Origin: Myxococcales bacterium
Lineage (GTDB): Bacteria; Myxococcota_A; Polyangia; Polyangiales; JADJMO01
Assembly: GCA_016709545.1 (NCBI GenBank)
Contig: JADJMO010000001.1
Coordinates: 434,001 to 498,000, forward strand
Direction: 5' to 3'
Length of the DNA: 64,000 nucleotides
A program made the position numbers and the translations under genes. Below the pieces are notes generated by a model. That model searched no databases and was not told where the DNA came from. It was given only the letters and a program-made list of their open reading frames with translations. How positions within the stretch are numbered: the first letter of the stretch is position 1; each line of letters opens with the position of its first letter. This document shows, one piece after another, positions 10,312-21,372 of the stretch.

Positions 10312-11444
10312 TGCTTGGCGGCTTCTCCACGGAGGAGGAAGGCGCCCTCGACGACGATCGTGTCGCCCTTGGCGGCGCCCTCCTTCACTTCGACGATCTC
10401 GCTCGTGCGGCGCCCGACGACGACCTTGCGGATGTCGTAGTGGCCGGGGCTCACGAGCACGAACACGACGTCGTCCGCGCCCAGCGGCTGGACGGCCTGC
10501 GAGGGGAGGATGATGCCGGAGCCGGCCGGGAGGGCGATGACGATGCGCCCTCGCACGAACATGCCGGGCCGCAGCGTGCCGCTGTCGTTCGGCAGATCGA
10601 CGCGGGCGCGCACGAGGCGGGTGGTCTTGCTCACGACCGGGTCGATCCAAGTCAGCGTGCCCTTGTGCGCGAGGTCAGGCAGGCTGTCGGCGGTGATGGT
10701 GACGGAGGCGCCGAGCTTGAGGTACGGCAGGTCGGCCTCGTGCACCTCGAGGACGGCGGTCAGCTTGGAGGTGTCCGCGATCACGTAGGCGTTGGCGCTG
10801 GTGGCGAGGAACCCGCCCACCACGGCGTGGCGCTGCACGATCATCCCGTCGATCGGCGCGACGAGCTCGAGCTGGCCGCCGATCGCCTGACCGCCCACGC
10901 CGAGGGCGAGGAGCCGCGCTTGGGAGGCGGCGACCTCGGCCTTCGCCTTCTTGAGCTCGGCCTCGGCGACCTCGAGCTCGCGGGCCGTGGTGAGCTGCTT
11001 GGCGAGGAGGTCTTTCTCGCGGTTGTAGTTCTTGAGGGCGGCCTCGAGGCTGGCGTTGGCGGTGAGCCCGCCCGCCTGGGCCTCGGCGAGGGTCGGCACG
11101 GCGATGGTGGCGAGGACCTGCCCCTTCTTGACGGAGTCTCCGAGCTTGCCCTTGACCGCGGTGATGCGCCCGTCGAGCCGCGGGCCGACCTCGGCGTAGT
11201 GGTTGAGATCGTATTCGACCGACCCCGGGACCGGGATGCTCTCGGCGAGGCCGCCCTGACCGACGACCATGGTGGTGATGCCGAGCCGCTTGGCAGTCTC
11301 GGCATCGACGGTGACCGTGCGGGGCTTCTTGGCCTCGGCCGCGCCGGCGGGCTCGGGCTTGTTGGTGGCGCTCGCCGCGCTCGAGCAGCCCAGCGGGGGA
11401 GCCGCCAGGAGCAGGACGAGCGCGACAGTGGCTAGGGAGCGCAT
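10308..11444 (-). CDS. RND efflux periplasmic adaptor (membrane fusion) lipoprotein
   Basis: Links the inner-membrane pump to the outer-membrane channel. Seen: lipoprotein signal with lipobox APPLGC (Cys20), a barrel-sandwich half (VEYDLNHYAEVGPRLDGRI), a helical hairpin rich in Lys/Glu/Ala around residues 120-180, the second half (LELVAPIDGMIVQRHAV), and a C-terminal beta domain. 378 residues, usual for CzcB/CusB. No Met- or His-rich metal-binding extension is seen. First gene of the operon, 7-18 bp downstream of a sigma-54-like promoter. Confidence 0.88.
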   Translation of the reverse strand: MRSLATVALVLLLAAPPLGCSSAASATNKPEPAGAAEAKKPRTVTVDAETAKRLGITTMVVGQGGLAESIPVPGSVEYDLNHYAEVGPRLDGRITAVKGKLGDSVKKGQVLATIAVPTLAEAQAGGLTANASLEAALKNYNREKDLLAKQLTTARELEVAEAELKKAKAEVAASQARLLALGVGGQAIGGQLELVAPIDGMIVQRHAVVGGFLATSANAYVIADTSKLTAVLEVHEADLPYLKLGASVTITADSLPDLAHKGTLTWIDPVVSKTTRLVRARVDLPNDSGTLRPGMFVRGRIVIALPAGSGIILPSQAVQPLGADDVVFVLVSPGHYDIRKVVVGRRTSEIVEVKEGAAKGDTIVVEGAFLLRGEAAKQ

Positions 11445-11460
11445 GGCGGAAAGGGCCTTT

Positions 11461-11478
11461 CAGCACGTCGCGTGCCGG
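11461..11478 (-). promoter_or_regulatory. Sigma-54 promoter of the efflux operon
   Basis: Read on the minus strand: CGGCACGCGACGTGCT, with GG and GC separated by exactly 10 bases, close to the sigma-54 consensus TGGCACG-N4-TTGCW. Predicted transcription start lies about 7 bp before the adaptor ATG, giving a very short leader. A sigma-54 activator gene lies across the divergent region. Confidence 0.7.
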
Positions 11479-11517
11479 GCGGGGACTGCCCGATGGCCCC
11501 GATGTTCCTGGGCAGTG

Positions 11518-11565
11518 TGCGACGTTCTGCGACACAATGGTGCCTCGATGCGGCGTGGTGTCGCA
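11518..11565. promoter_or_regulatory. Probable activator binding region (TGCGAC elements)
   Basis: Between the two sigma-54 promoters lie three copies of a TGCGAC element: 11518-11523 and 11528-11533 on the plus strand and one inverted at 11560-11565. The last two form the 8-bp inverted repeat TGCGACAC / GTGTCGCA with a 22-bp spacer. Placement fits an upstream activating site shared by both promoters for the activator at 13086. This is inference from position and symmetry. Confidence 0.45.
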
Positions 11566-11594
11566 TGGTCTACAAGGAATCGAGGGGCGCTTTC

Positions 11595-11611
11595 TCGGCA
11601 CCTCCTTTGCT
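11595..11611 (+). promoter_or_regulatory. Sigma-54 promoter of the kinase/activator operon
   Basis: TCGGCACCTCCTTTGCT: GG (11597-11598) and GC (11609-11610) are separated by exactly 10 bases, and TTGCT matches the -12 element fully. The kinase ATG is at 11635, so the leader is only about 13 bp. Suggests positive autoregulation by the encoded sigma-54 activator. Confidence 0.72.
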
Positions 11612-11634
11612 CCAAAGCTGGGTTCCCTCCCTCC

Positions 11635-13085
11635 ATGAACAGCCTCGCGACGCGCATCTGGCTGCTGATCAGCGTGCCCTTCGTGATCGCAATCTTCGGG
11701 TACCTCGCCGTGACCCGTCCCTTCCGCCGCGACCTCCTCCTCGCCGAAGCCGCCCGCGATGCGCGCGACGACGTCCACGTGATGGAGGCCGCCATCGCGC
11801 GCGGGCTGGTCGACGCGAAGGACCAGGGGGCCGACCTCACCGCGCTCGCCGAGTCGATCGCCCACGGCGAGAACGTCGTCGCGGTCGGGCTGTACGGGCG
11901 CGAGGCGAACCTCCTCGGGGGCAGCGCCCAGCTCTCGCGCCACCCGGGGATGGACGCGATCGCCCGCGACGCCCTCGCCAAGCGGGCCGAGATCAACCGC
12001 CTGCGCGAGGACGGCACGCCGCTCCTCGAGCACGCGTTGCCACTCGAGAAGGCCGGCAAGGTCGCGGTGGCCGTCGTGCTGCGCGACATCTCCTACGTCG
12101 ATCGCCTGGTCGGGGCGTGGACCCGCAGCCTCGTGCTCGTCGGCGCAGCGTTCTCGCTCACCGTGTTCCTGCTCGCCCGGCCCATGGTGCGCAGGTTCCT
12201 CGGCGCGCCGCTCGAGCAGCTCGTGCACGGCGTCGAGAAGGTGTCGGCGGGCGACCTCGGCGTGCGCGTGGAGGAGGCTCGGAAGGACGAGCTCGGGCGC
12301 CTCGCGGTCGCCTTCAACGAGATGACCGAGAACCTCCGCGCGGCGCGGGCCCACGTCGAGGAGCAGAACGAGGCGCGCGTGGCGCTGGAGGCGCACCTGC
12401 GCCGCCTCTCCACGCTCGCCGCCGCGGGCGAGATGGCCGCCTCGCTGGCCCACGAGATCGGCTCTCCGCTGGGGGTCATCCTCGGTCGCACGCGCATGAT
12501 GGCGGGCCGCGAGGGGACCCCCGAGCCCACCCGCCGCGACCTCGGCATCGTCGCCGAGCAGACCGAGCGCATCACGCGGGTCGTGCAGCGACTCCTCGAC
12601 GTCACGCGTCCGCCGAAGCAGCGCATCGAGCGCGTGGACGTCGAGACGGTCGCGACGGACGTGCTCGCGTTCCTCGCGCCCGAGTGCAAGAAGCGCGGGA
12701 TCAAGACCCACGTCGCTTCCGAGGGAGGGCCCGCGCTGGTCGACGCGAGTCGCGATCAGCTGTTCCAGGTGCTCTTCAACCTCTGCCACAACGCCGTGCA
12801 GGCGCAGCCCGACGGCGGCCGCATCGACGTCGCCGTCGAGGCCCGAAAGAGCGAGATCGTGCTCCGCGTGACGGACGCAGGCCCCGGCGTCGCCGCCGAG
12901 GTGCGCGGCCGGATCTTCGACCCGTTCGTCACCACCAAGGACGATGTGGGCACGGGGCTCGGGCTCGCGATCGTCGCCGGCCTCGTGCGCGAGCTCGGCG
13001 GCCACGTCGCGGTCGAGGCGAACGAAGAAGGCGAATCGAACGAGAAGCACGGGGCGTGCTTCGTGGTCACTCTGCCGGGGGTTGC

Positions 13086-13089
<4 letters not shown>
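11635..13089 (+). CDS. Membrane sensor histidine kinase (HAMP, HisKA, HATPase)
   Basis: Sensor of a two-component system. Seen: TM1 at about residues 8-27, a ~135-residue periplasmic region, TM2 at about 166-185, HAMP at about 186-238, phospho-acceptor HEIGSPLG (His273), N box with NLCHNAVQAQ, and G boxes DAGPGV and GTGLGLAIV. All catalytic elements are present. 484 residues. The ATG at 11635 directly follows a sigma-54-type promoter. It overlaps the response regulator gene as ATGA. The divergent RND operon makes metal or envelope stress a plausible signal, by context only. Confidence 0.9.
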
Positions 13090-14453
<1,364 letters not shown>

Positions 14454-14455
14454 CG

Positions 14456-15394
14456 ATGGCCGTGGCCGCTATCATGCATGGCGTGCATCTGCCCGGCGTC
14501 GACCTCAACCTGCTCGTGGCCTTCGAGGCGCTCCTCGCCGAGCGCAGCGTCACCCGCGCGGCGGCGCGCCTCGGTCTCACCCAGCCGGCGACGAGCCACG
14601 CGCTCGCGCGGCTGCGCGTCTTGCTCGACGACGCCGTCCTCGTGCGCACCGCGCGCGGGATGGTGCCCACCGAGCGGGCGCTCGCCCTCGAGCCGGTCGT
14701 GCGGCGCGCCCTCGGCGACCTCTCGGAGGCGCTCGCGCCACCCTCGTTCGCACCGGCGACGGCCGAGCGTCTCTTCACGCTGGGCACGGGCGACTACGCG
14801 GAGATGGTGGTGCTGCCGAGCCTCGCCGCCGAGGTGGCGCGCTCGGCGCCGCAGGTCTCGCTGCTGGTGCGCCCCGTGCCCGAGCCGTTCGTGCAGGAGC
14901 TCGAGGACCGGCGGCTCGACGTGGTGCTGGCGCCGAGCGTGCCCGAGGTGGCTGGCATCCACACCCGGCGCCTGTTCGACGAGCGCTTCGTGTGCGTCGT
15001 GCGCGAGGGGCACCCCGGCGTCGGCGGTCGTCTCACGCTCGACCGGTACTGCTCGCTCTCGCACCTCCTCATCGCGCCGCGCGGTCGCCCGGGCAGCTTC
15101 GTCGACACGGCGCTCGCGGAGATGGGCAGGAAGCGCAAGGTCGCCCTCACGGTGCCGCACTTCCTCGTCGCCCCGATGGTGGTGGCCGAGAGCGACCTCG
15201 TGCTCACCCTCGCCGAGCGCGTGGCGCGGCGCTTCGCCAAGACGTTCGGCCTCCGCGTGTTGCCGCCGCCGTTCGAGATCGGCGGCTTCTCGATCCACCT
15301 GTTCTGGCACGCGCGGGTGAACGACGACCCCGGCCACGTCTGGCTGCGCGAGCAGATCCTCGCGGCGAGCGGGGCGGCTCGACCGAAGCGCTAG
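14456..15394 (+). CDS. LysR-family transcriptional regulator
   Basis: Seen: N-terminal winged helix-turn-helix (VDLNLLVAFEALLAERSVTRAA, LTQPATSHALARLR) followed by a periplasmic-binding-like effector domain, 312 residues in total. Starts 2 bp after the sigma-54 activator stop; a second ATG at 14474 is possible. Convergent with the TauE/SafE gene, whose stop overlaps its own. Effector unknown. Confidence 0.9.
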   Translation: MAVAAIMHGVHLPGVDLNLLVAFEALLAERSVTRAAARLGLTQPATSHALARLRVLLDDAVLVRTARGMVPTERALALEPVVRRALGDLSEALAPPSFAPATAERLFTLGTGDYAEMVVLPSLAAEVARSAPQVSLLVRPVPEPFVQELEDRRLDVVLAPSVPEVAGIHTRRLFDERFVCVVREGHPGVGGRLTLDRYCSLSHLLIAPRGRPGSFVDTALAEMGRKRKVALTVPHFLVAPMVVAESDLVLTLAERVARRFAKTFGLRVLPPPFEIGGFSIHLFWHARVNDDPGHVWLREQILAASGAARPKR

Positions 15395-16143
15395 CGACGC
15401 ACGAGCATGTAGGTCGCGATGGCGATCCCCACGCACACGACGAAGCCCCGCACGATGCGCTCGCCGAGCCTCTTCGCGATGCCGGCGCCGAGGAACCCGC
15501 CGAGCAGCGCGGCGACCGCCATCGCGCCCGCCACGGGCCACAGCACCCGGTGCGACAGCGCGAAGGTGATGGCGGCGACGCCGTTGATGGTGGCGGCGGC
15601 GAGGTTCTTGAACGCGTTGAGCCGGTGGATCGAGGCACCCGCGAGCACGATGCCCATCGCCGCGAGCATGAGGATGCCGATGCCGGCCCCGAAGAAGCCG
15701 CCGTACGTGGCGACGAGCAGCTGGAACAGCGGCAGCGCGAACCGCGGTAGCTTGGTGGTGCGGCGCTCGAGCGCGCGCTTCACGAGCGGCTGCACGAGGA
15801 ACAGCGCCGTCGCCCCGTAGAGCAGGAACGGCACGAGCCGGGCGAACGATCGGTCGCCGAGCCGCATCACGAGGAGCGCGCCGAGCACGCCGCCGACGAC
15901 GCTCGGCAGGCCGAGGGTGAGCAGCTCCTCCTGCGCGGCCTTGCGCTCGTCGCCGTAGCCGAAGAAGGCGCCGAGCGACCCGGGGACGAGGGCCACGGTG
16001 CTGGTCGCGTTGGCCACGATCGGCGAGATCCCCGCGGAGAGCAGCGTCGGGAACGTGAGCAGCGTGCCGCCGCCGGCCACGGAGTTGACCGCGCCGGCGA
16101 GGAACGCCGCGCAGAGGAGCAGCGTCCAGGAGAGCAGGCTCAC
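15391..16143 (-). CDS. TauE/SafE-family membrane permease
   Basis: Inner-membrane protein of the sulfite/sulfonate exporter family. Seen: about eight hydrophobic helices in 250 residues, family-like AGAVNSVAGGGTLLTFP at the N-terminus and its internal counterpart GGFFGAGIGILMLAAMGI. GTG start at 16143. Substrate cannot be stated; members move small organic or inorganic anions or are of unknown function. Confidence 0.85.
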   Translation of the reverse strand: MSLLSWTLLLCAAFLAGAVNSVAGGGTLLTFPTLLSAGISPIVANATSTVALVPGSLGAFFGYGDERKAAQEELLTLGLPSVVGGVLGALLVMRLGDRSFARLVPFLLYGATALFLVQPLVKRALERRTTKLPRFALPLFQLLVATYGGFFGAGIGILMLAAMGIVLAGASIHRLNAFKNLAAATINGVAAITFALSHRVLWPVAGAMAVAALLGGFLGAGIAKRLGERIVRGFVVCVGIAIATYMLVRR

Positions 16144-16212
16144 GCGCGCTCCATAGCGCGGATCGCCGTCGGAGACGTTTCGGTCGGCGCGCGATCCGGC
16201 TAGAGCCCGACG

Positions 16213-16839
16213 GTGGCGTCGGTCGCGGAGCTCAGGCCGGTTCGGCTCGCGTTCTTGCCCGAGCTCTCGCTGCGCCTCGCGAGCAGCCTGGAAGCGCACT
16301 GGCAGGAGAGCGAGCCACCGTGGTGGGCCGTGGCCTGGGTCGGCGGGCAGGCGCTCGCGCGGTTCGTGCTCGACCACCCCGCGCGCGTGCGCGGCCGGCG
16401 CGTGCTGGACTTCGGCGCGGGCAGTGGGCTCGTCGGACTCGCGGCCGCCTCGGTCGGCGCGGTCGTGTCGGCCGTGGACGTCGACGCGGCGGCCGTCGAA
16501 GCGACGCGGATCAACGCGGAGGACAACGGGGTCTCGATCGACGCGCGGTGCGTCGACGTGATTGGTCAGGCCGTGGACGTCGACGTGATCCTCGCGGGGG
16601 ACGTCTGCTACGACGCCGCGATGGCGGAGCGGGTGCTCCCCTGGCTCTTCGAGCGGGCCCGCGCGGGGGTCGAGGTGTTGCTCGCCGACCCCGGGCGACG
16701 ATACCTACCGCGCGAGGGGCTCGTGGAGCTCGCGCGCTACGAGGTGCCGAGCCAGGGCGGCGTCGAGGGTGACGCCCGCCGGTCGGTCGCGGTCTATGCA
16801 GTCACCACTCGCGCGGCGGAACGCACCTCGATCACTTGA
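16213..16839 (+). CDS. Class I SAM-dependent methyltransferase (lysine methyltransferase-like)
   Basis: Seen: SAM-binding motif I VLDFGAGSGLVGLAAA around residues 64-79, acidic motif VSAVDVD, and motif LAGDVCYD, the arrangement of small protein-lysine methyltransferases such as the ETF-beta methyltransferase family. 208 residues, likely complete. GTG start at 16213. Its stop overlaps the convergent lipoprotein gene end by 8 bp. The target substrate is an inference from the family only. Confidence 0.75.
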   Translation: MASVAELRPVRLAFLPELSLRLASSLEAHWQESEPPWWAVAWVGGQALARFVLDHPARVRGRRVLDFGAGSGLVGLAAASVGAVVSAVDVDAAAVEATRINAEDNGVSIDARCVDVIGQAVDVDVILAGDVCYDAAMAERVLPWLFERARAGVEVLLADPGRRYLPREGLVELARYEVPSQGGVEGDARRSVAVYAVTTRAAERTSIT

Positions 16840-18413
16840 CCCAGACCTCGAGGTCATCGACGGTCCAGCTGCTGTAGCTGCCGCAGAAGTCGTTCTGACA
16901 GGTCACGTCCGTGCCCCCATCGACCCCGATGCGGCACTTGAACGTGTAGCCGATGTAGCAGTAGCCGCCGCTCGTCGTGATGCTCTGACCACCGATGATG
17001 GTGCCATTCTGCGTAGGAACGAAGTCGTGCCCGAGGCCGAAGGTCGGACCGTACGTCGAGGAGCTGTACTGGGTGTAGTTCGCGCCGCTGCTGTAGGTTG
17101 TGCTCCAGACGTGCTTGAACGAGTTGGTGAGCGAGAACAAGAACGTGTTCCTGTCCCCATCCAGCCTCCGGTCGTCGCCCACGATTTCGATGCGTAACCA
17201 CCGATCAGTCGGGTTGCGCCCGTGGAGGCGGTCGTGAGCTTGGCCACCGAGACCGAAGCGCCCCTGCCGTCGCAGTTCGTGTGGAACGTCGAGGTGCTGC
17301 TGCCGTTGACCGTCTTGGAGTAGCACCTGGTCCAGATGGCGCCGGCGTGCCGACCCAGCCGTTGATCAGCGTGGAGTCGGTCGAGTTGATGAGCGCCGAG
17401 CCGATGAAGCCGGTCGCGGGGCAACTGGTGGCGAAGCACGTGTCGCCGCAGAGCACGTAGCCCGGCTTGCACACGCAGCCGCCGGTCGTGCACACCTGGT
17501 TGGACCCGCACACCTTGGTGCAGCTGCCGCAGTGGGTGACGTCGCTCGTCAGATCCGCGCACGCGCCGTCGGGGCACTTGGTGCCGCCGCCCGCGCACTT
17601 GCAGGCGCCGGCCGAACAGGTCTCGGTGGTGGCGCAGGCCTTGCCGCACCCGCCGCAGTTCTTGGCGTCGGTGGCGAAGTCGGCCTCGCAGCCGTCGTCG
17701 CTCTTGTCGTTGCAGTTGCCGTAGCCCGTGTCGCAGATGAGGAGGCACGCGCTGCTCGAGCACGCCGGCGTGGACTTGGGCCCGCTCGCGCACTTCTTCC
17801 CGCAGCCGCCGCAGTTGTCGGCGTCGAAGCCCGGGTCGACGCACTTGTCGGTGCACTTGATCTTGGGGAGGTCGCAGGAGACGGCGCATGCGCTCGCGAC
17901 GCAGGCCTGACCGGTGGGGCACGGCTTGTCGCACGCGCCGCAGTTCGACGAGTCGCTCGTGGTGTCCACGCACTTGGTGCCGCACTTGGTCTGGCCCGTG
18001 GGGCAGGGGCTCGTGCACACGCCGGCCTCGCAGGTCTGGCCGGTCGAACACGCCTTGCCGCAGCCGCCGCAGTTCTTGGTGTCGACCTTGGTGTCGACGC
18101 AGTCGGTGCCACACTTGGTCGAGGACGCGGTGCACGTACACGTGCCCGACTCGCAGGTCTGTCCGCTCGTGCAGGCCTTGGCGCAGGCGCCGCAGTTCTT
18201 CCCGTCGGTCTTGGTGTCGACGCAGACGCCGCTGCACTTGGTCTGGGTCGCGGTACACGTGGCGTCGCTCGGGGTGTCGGTGCCGACGTCGGCGCCGGTG
18301 TCCACAGACGAGTCGGCGCCGCCCGTGTCGGGCTTGGGGGTGATGGAGTCATCCTGGGTGGTGGCGCAACCCGCCGAGAAGAGCGCAACGAAGCAAAGCG
18401 ACGACCAACGCAT
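16832..18413 (-). CDS. Cys-rich secreted lipoprotein with C-terminal TLDc-like domain (two frame breaks)
   Basis: Seen: lipobox FSAGC, an Asp/Thr-rich linker, then six to seven modules of ~40 residues each with spaced cysteines and the core NCG-x-C-x-x-x-C (Stig1-like modules of myxobacterial secreted proteins), then a ~165-residue C-terminal domain. That domain reads WTRCYSKTVNG, TFHTNCDGRG, LIGGYASKSW, FLFSLTN, YGPTFGLGHD and ends VDDLEVW, in the order and spacing of TLDc domains. Two frame changes (about 17350, and 17155-17158 at a C run one short) must be repaired to read it. Anchoring is likely at the outer membrane. TLDc is best known from eukaryotic stress proteins; its role here is unknown. 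Confidence 0.7.
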
Positions 18414-18518
18414 GCCGGAAAGGTACCACTTCTCTGGAAATCCGCAGCTCGACTCGCTCGGCGCGAGCGAAGTGCGTATTGCCTTTCGCATACCGTTGTG
18501 CATCAAGGTTTCACCCGT

Positions 18519-18532
18519 TTGTTCGCGAACAA
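18519..18532. promoter_or_regulatory. 14-bp perfect palindrome between divergent genes
   Basis: TTGTTCGCGAACAA is a perfect palindrome in the 223-bp gap between the TLDc lipoprotein (minus) and the GNAT gene (plus). A second dyad, TCGCTCG-GCG-CGAGCGA, lies at 18454-18470. Either could be an operator; no regulator is adjacent. Confidence 0.35.
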
Positions 18533-18636
18533 CGCGCCGCGCTGGCCGTCTCGCGTCATGGATCCTGCGCCGCGTCGGTCGTTTTTCGGGGCGCGCGCCT
18601 TTGCAGGAGCCTCCAGAAGACGCACCATGGGAAGCC

Positions 18637-19185
18637 ATGAGCGTGCTCACCACGCCCCGGCTCTCGATGGAGCCCATCACCCTCGCGGTCGTCGAGGCGG
18701 TGATGTCGGGGCGTCGAGACGAGACCGAGCGGCTCGCCAACGCCGAGTTGCCGCCCGCGTGGCCGAACCACGCGCTCATCGAGCGGGCCTTCCGCGCCGA
18801 CCTCGACGCCATCCGCAGCGACCCGCAGAAGCGCCTCTGGGGCGACCGCGTCTTGATCCTCCGCCACGGCCCCCGACGCGTGGTCGGCAGCGTCGTGTTC
18901 CACGGCGCCCCCGACGAGGAGGGCGTGGTCGAGGTCGGGTACGGCGTCGAGCAGGATCTCCAGCGTCAGGGGTACGCGACCGAGGCCACCGAGGCCGCCG
19001 TGGCCTGGGCCCTCGTCCAGCCCGGCGTGCGGGTGGTCCGCGCCGTCACGCCCTCCTGGCACATCGCGTCGCGCCGGGTGCTCGAGAAGATCGGCTTCGT
19101 GGTGCTCGGCACCCGCGAGCACGACATGCTCGACCTGGTCGAGTACGAGCGGTTGGCCTCTCCCGCTTTGCGCGCAGCCGTGTAG
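18637..19185 (+). CDS. GNAT-family N-acetyltransferase (RimJ/RimL-like)
   Basis: Transfers an acetyl group from acetyl-CoA to an amine. Seen: VEVGYGVEQDLQRQGYATEA (beta4 strand and acetyl-CoA-binding loop, Q/R-x-x-G-x-A form), then SRRVLEKIGF, the usual C-terminal strand-helix of ribosomal-protein-type GNATs. 182 residues. ATG at 18637 begins MSVLTTPRLSMEPIT, matching the common 'TxRL' opening. The acceptor is unknown. Ends 11 bp before the acyl-CoA synthetase GTG. Confidence 0.85.
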   Translation: MSVLTTPRLSMEPITLAVVEAVMSGRRDETERLANAELPPAWPNHALIERAFRADLDAIRSDPQKRLWGDRVLILRHGPRRVVGSVVFHGAPDEEGVVEVGYGVEQDLQRQGYATEATEAAVAWALVQPGVRVVRAVTPSWHIASRRVLEKIGFVVLGTREHDMLDLVEYERLASPALRAAV

Positions 19186-19196
19186 CATCGCGGTCC

Positions 19197-20983
19197 GTGA
19201 CCGCCGACACCATCCCGAGCCGCCTCTTCCGCCAGCAACGCATCCGCCCCAAGGACCCGGCCTACTTCGCCAAGAAGAACGGGCAGTGGGTCGAGACCAC
19301 GTGGGGAGAATACGGCGACCAGGTCAAGCGCGCGGGCAAGGCCCTCATCGCGCTCGGCCTCGAGAAGAACGCGTCCGTGTGCATCCTCGGGTTCAACCGG
19401 CCCGAGTGGGTGATCATGGACGTCGCCAACATGTGCGTCGGCGGCGCGCCCGCCGGGATCTACGCCACGTGTTCCCCGCCCGAGGTGCAGTACATCGTGC
19501 ACCACTGCGAGGCGAAGGTCGTCCTCGTGGAGAACGAGGCGCAGTGGCAGAAGATCCACAAGGAGCGCGCGAACCTGCCGCACCTCCGCCACGTGGTCAT
19601 GATGCAGGGCGCGCCGAAGATCGACGACCCGCTCGTCATGTCGTGGGAGGAGTTCCTGGCCAGGGCCGAGGGCATCCCCGACGAGCGATTCTTCGACCGC
19701 ATCGAGCAGCTCGAGCCCAAGGGCCTCGCCACGCTCATCTACACCTCGGGCACCACCGGGCCGCCCAAGGGGGTCATGCTCTCGCACGAGAACCTCTCGT
19801 GGACGGCCGCGTGCGCGCAGCAGATCACCGAGATCTCCTCGCGTGACGTGGCCCTGTCCTACCTGCCGCTCTCGCACATCGCCGAGCAGATGTTCACCAT
19901 CCACGGGCCGATCACCGGCGGGATGAGCGTCTACTTCGCCGAGTCGATCGAGAAGGTGCCCGACAACCTCAAGGAGGTGCGCCCCACGGTGTTCTTCGCC
20001 GTGCCCCGCATCTGGGAGAAGTTCCACGCCGGCATCAGCGGCAAGATGGCCCTCGCCGACGACAAGAAGAAGAAGCTCCTCGCCTGGGCGCGCGGGGTCG
20101 GCACCGCCGCCACCGCGCACAAGGCCTCGGGCAAGCCGCTCCCGTTCGCGCTCGCCGCGCAGTACAAGCTCGCGAGCAAGCTGGTGTTCAGCAAGCTCAA
20201 GGCCGCCATCGGCCTCGACCGCGCGCGCGTCTGCGTGAGTGGCGCGGCCCCCGTGGCGCGCGAGGTGCTCGAGTTCTTCGGCTCGCTCGACATCATGGTG
20301 AGCGAGGTCTACGGCCAGTCCGAGGACACCGGCCCCACCTCCTTCAACCGCACGGCAAGCTGCGCTTCGGCACGGTCGGCCCCGCGATCCCCGGCGTCGA
20401 CGTGCGCATCGCCAAGGACGACGAGATCCTCGTGCGCGGGCCCAACGTGTTCCTCGGCTACTACAAGGAGCCGCAGGCCACCGCGGAGACCCTGATCGAC
20501 GGCTGGCTGCACTCGGGCGACCTCGGGCGCTTCGACGACGACGGCTTCTTGCAGATCACCGGCCGCAAGAAGGAGATCATCATCACCGCGGGCGGCAAGA
20601 ACATCGCCCCCAAGAACATCGAGGCCTCGCTCAAGAACCACCCGCTGGTCAACGAGGCGGTGGTCATCGGCGACCGTCGCAAGTACCTGACGGCGCTGGT
20701 CACCCTCGATCCGGAGGCGGTCGCTGCGTTCTGCAAGGACCGCGGCCTCGACGCCACCCGCGCCCACGAGCTCGCGGAGATCCGCGCCGAGGTGCAGCGC
20801 GCGGTCGACGCCGCCAACGAGGAGCTCGCGCGCGTCGAGCAGATCAAGAAGTTCGCCATCCTCGCGCGCAACTTCGGCGTGGACACCGGCGAGCTCACCC
20901 CGACGCTCAAGGTCAAGCGCAAGAAGGTCAACGAGATCTGGGGCGCCGAGATCGAGGCGATGTACCCCGAGGGCGAGGGCTAA
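19197..20983 (+). CDS. Long-chain acyl-CoA synthetase / AMP-dependent ligase (one frame break)
   Basis: Activates fatty acids to acyl-CoA through an acyl-adenylate. Seen: P-loop TSGTTGPPKG around residues 182-191, YLPLSHIAEQ, the adenylate-site motif VYGQSEDTG, GWLHSGDLG, and the C-terminal lysine region GRKKEIIITAGGKNIAP. About 595 residues, like FadD15-type enzymes. The frame slips near 20354 where GGC appears as GC; one added G rejoins FNRTGKLRFGTVGP. Start GTG at 19197, just after the GNAT gene. Stop TAA overlaps the convergent small gene's stop. Confidence 0.88.
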
Positions 20984-21168
20984 CCCCGCAGTGTGCGGGC
21001 AGAGGTGGCGGCCTCGGCCAGCGTCACCGCGACGACGCGGGCCGCCGCGAGCTGGCTCTCGTCGTCGTCGCCCGTGACGGGGGCCGCCTGGCCGAGGACG
21101 CGTGCGTGGCTCAGGAGCTCGCGCGCGCGGGCGATGAGCACGGCGTACCGATCGTCGATGCGGAACAC
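20980..21168 (-). CDS. Small hypothetical helical protein (start uncertain)
   Basis: A 62-residue Ala/Arg-rich helical reading frame from a GTG at 21168. The same frame stays open upstream with continuing helical character (ALQRFREADADFDQS) until a stop near 21297, but without a standard start there, so the true gene may be ~105 residues with a frame break near its beginning. No family recognised. Could be non-coding. Confidence 0.3.
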   Translation of the reverse strand: MFRIDDRYAVLIARARELLSHARVLGQAAPVTGDDDESQLAAARVVAVTLAEAATSARTLRG

Positions 21169-21372
21169 GCTCGCGTGCTCGTGGCAGCTCTGGTCGAAGT
21201 CGGCGTCGGCCTCGCGGAACCGCTGCAGCGCGCGCGCGAGCGGCTGGGGCAGGGCGAGCCCGAGGGCCTTAGCCCGCGGCGCCGCGGGAGGGGCTCACGA
21301 GGGGGGCGTGGGGGGGCGGGATCGAGGTTGGCGCGAGACCATCGTTCCCCAGCGTGCGATGCTTCGGGCCTG

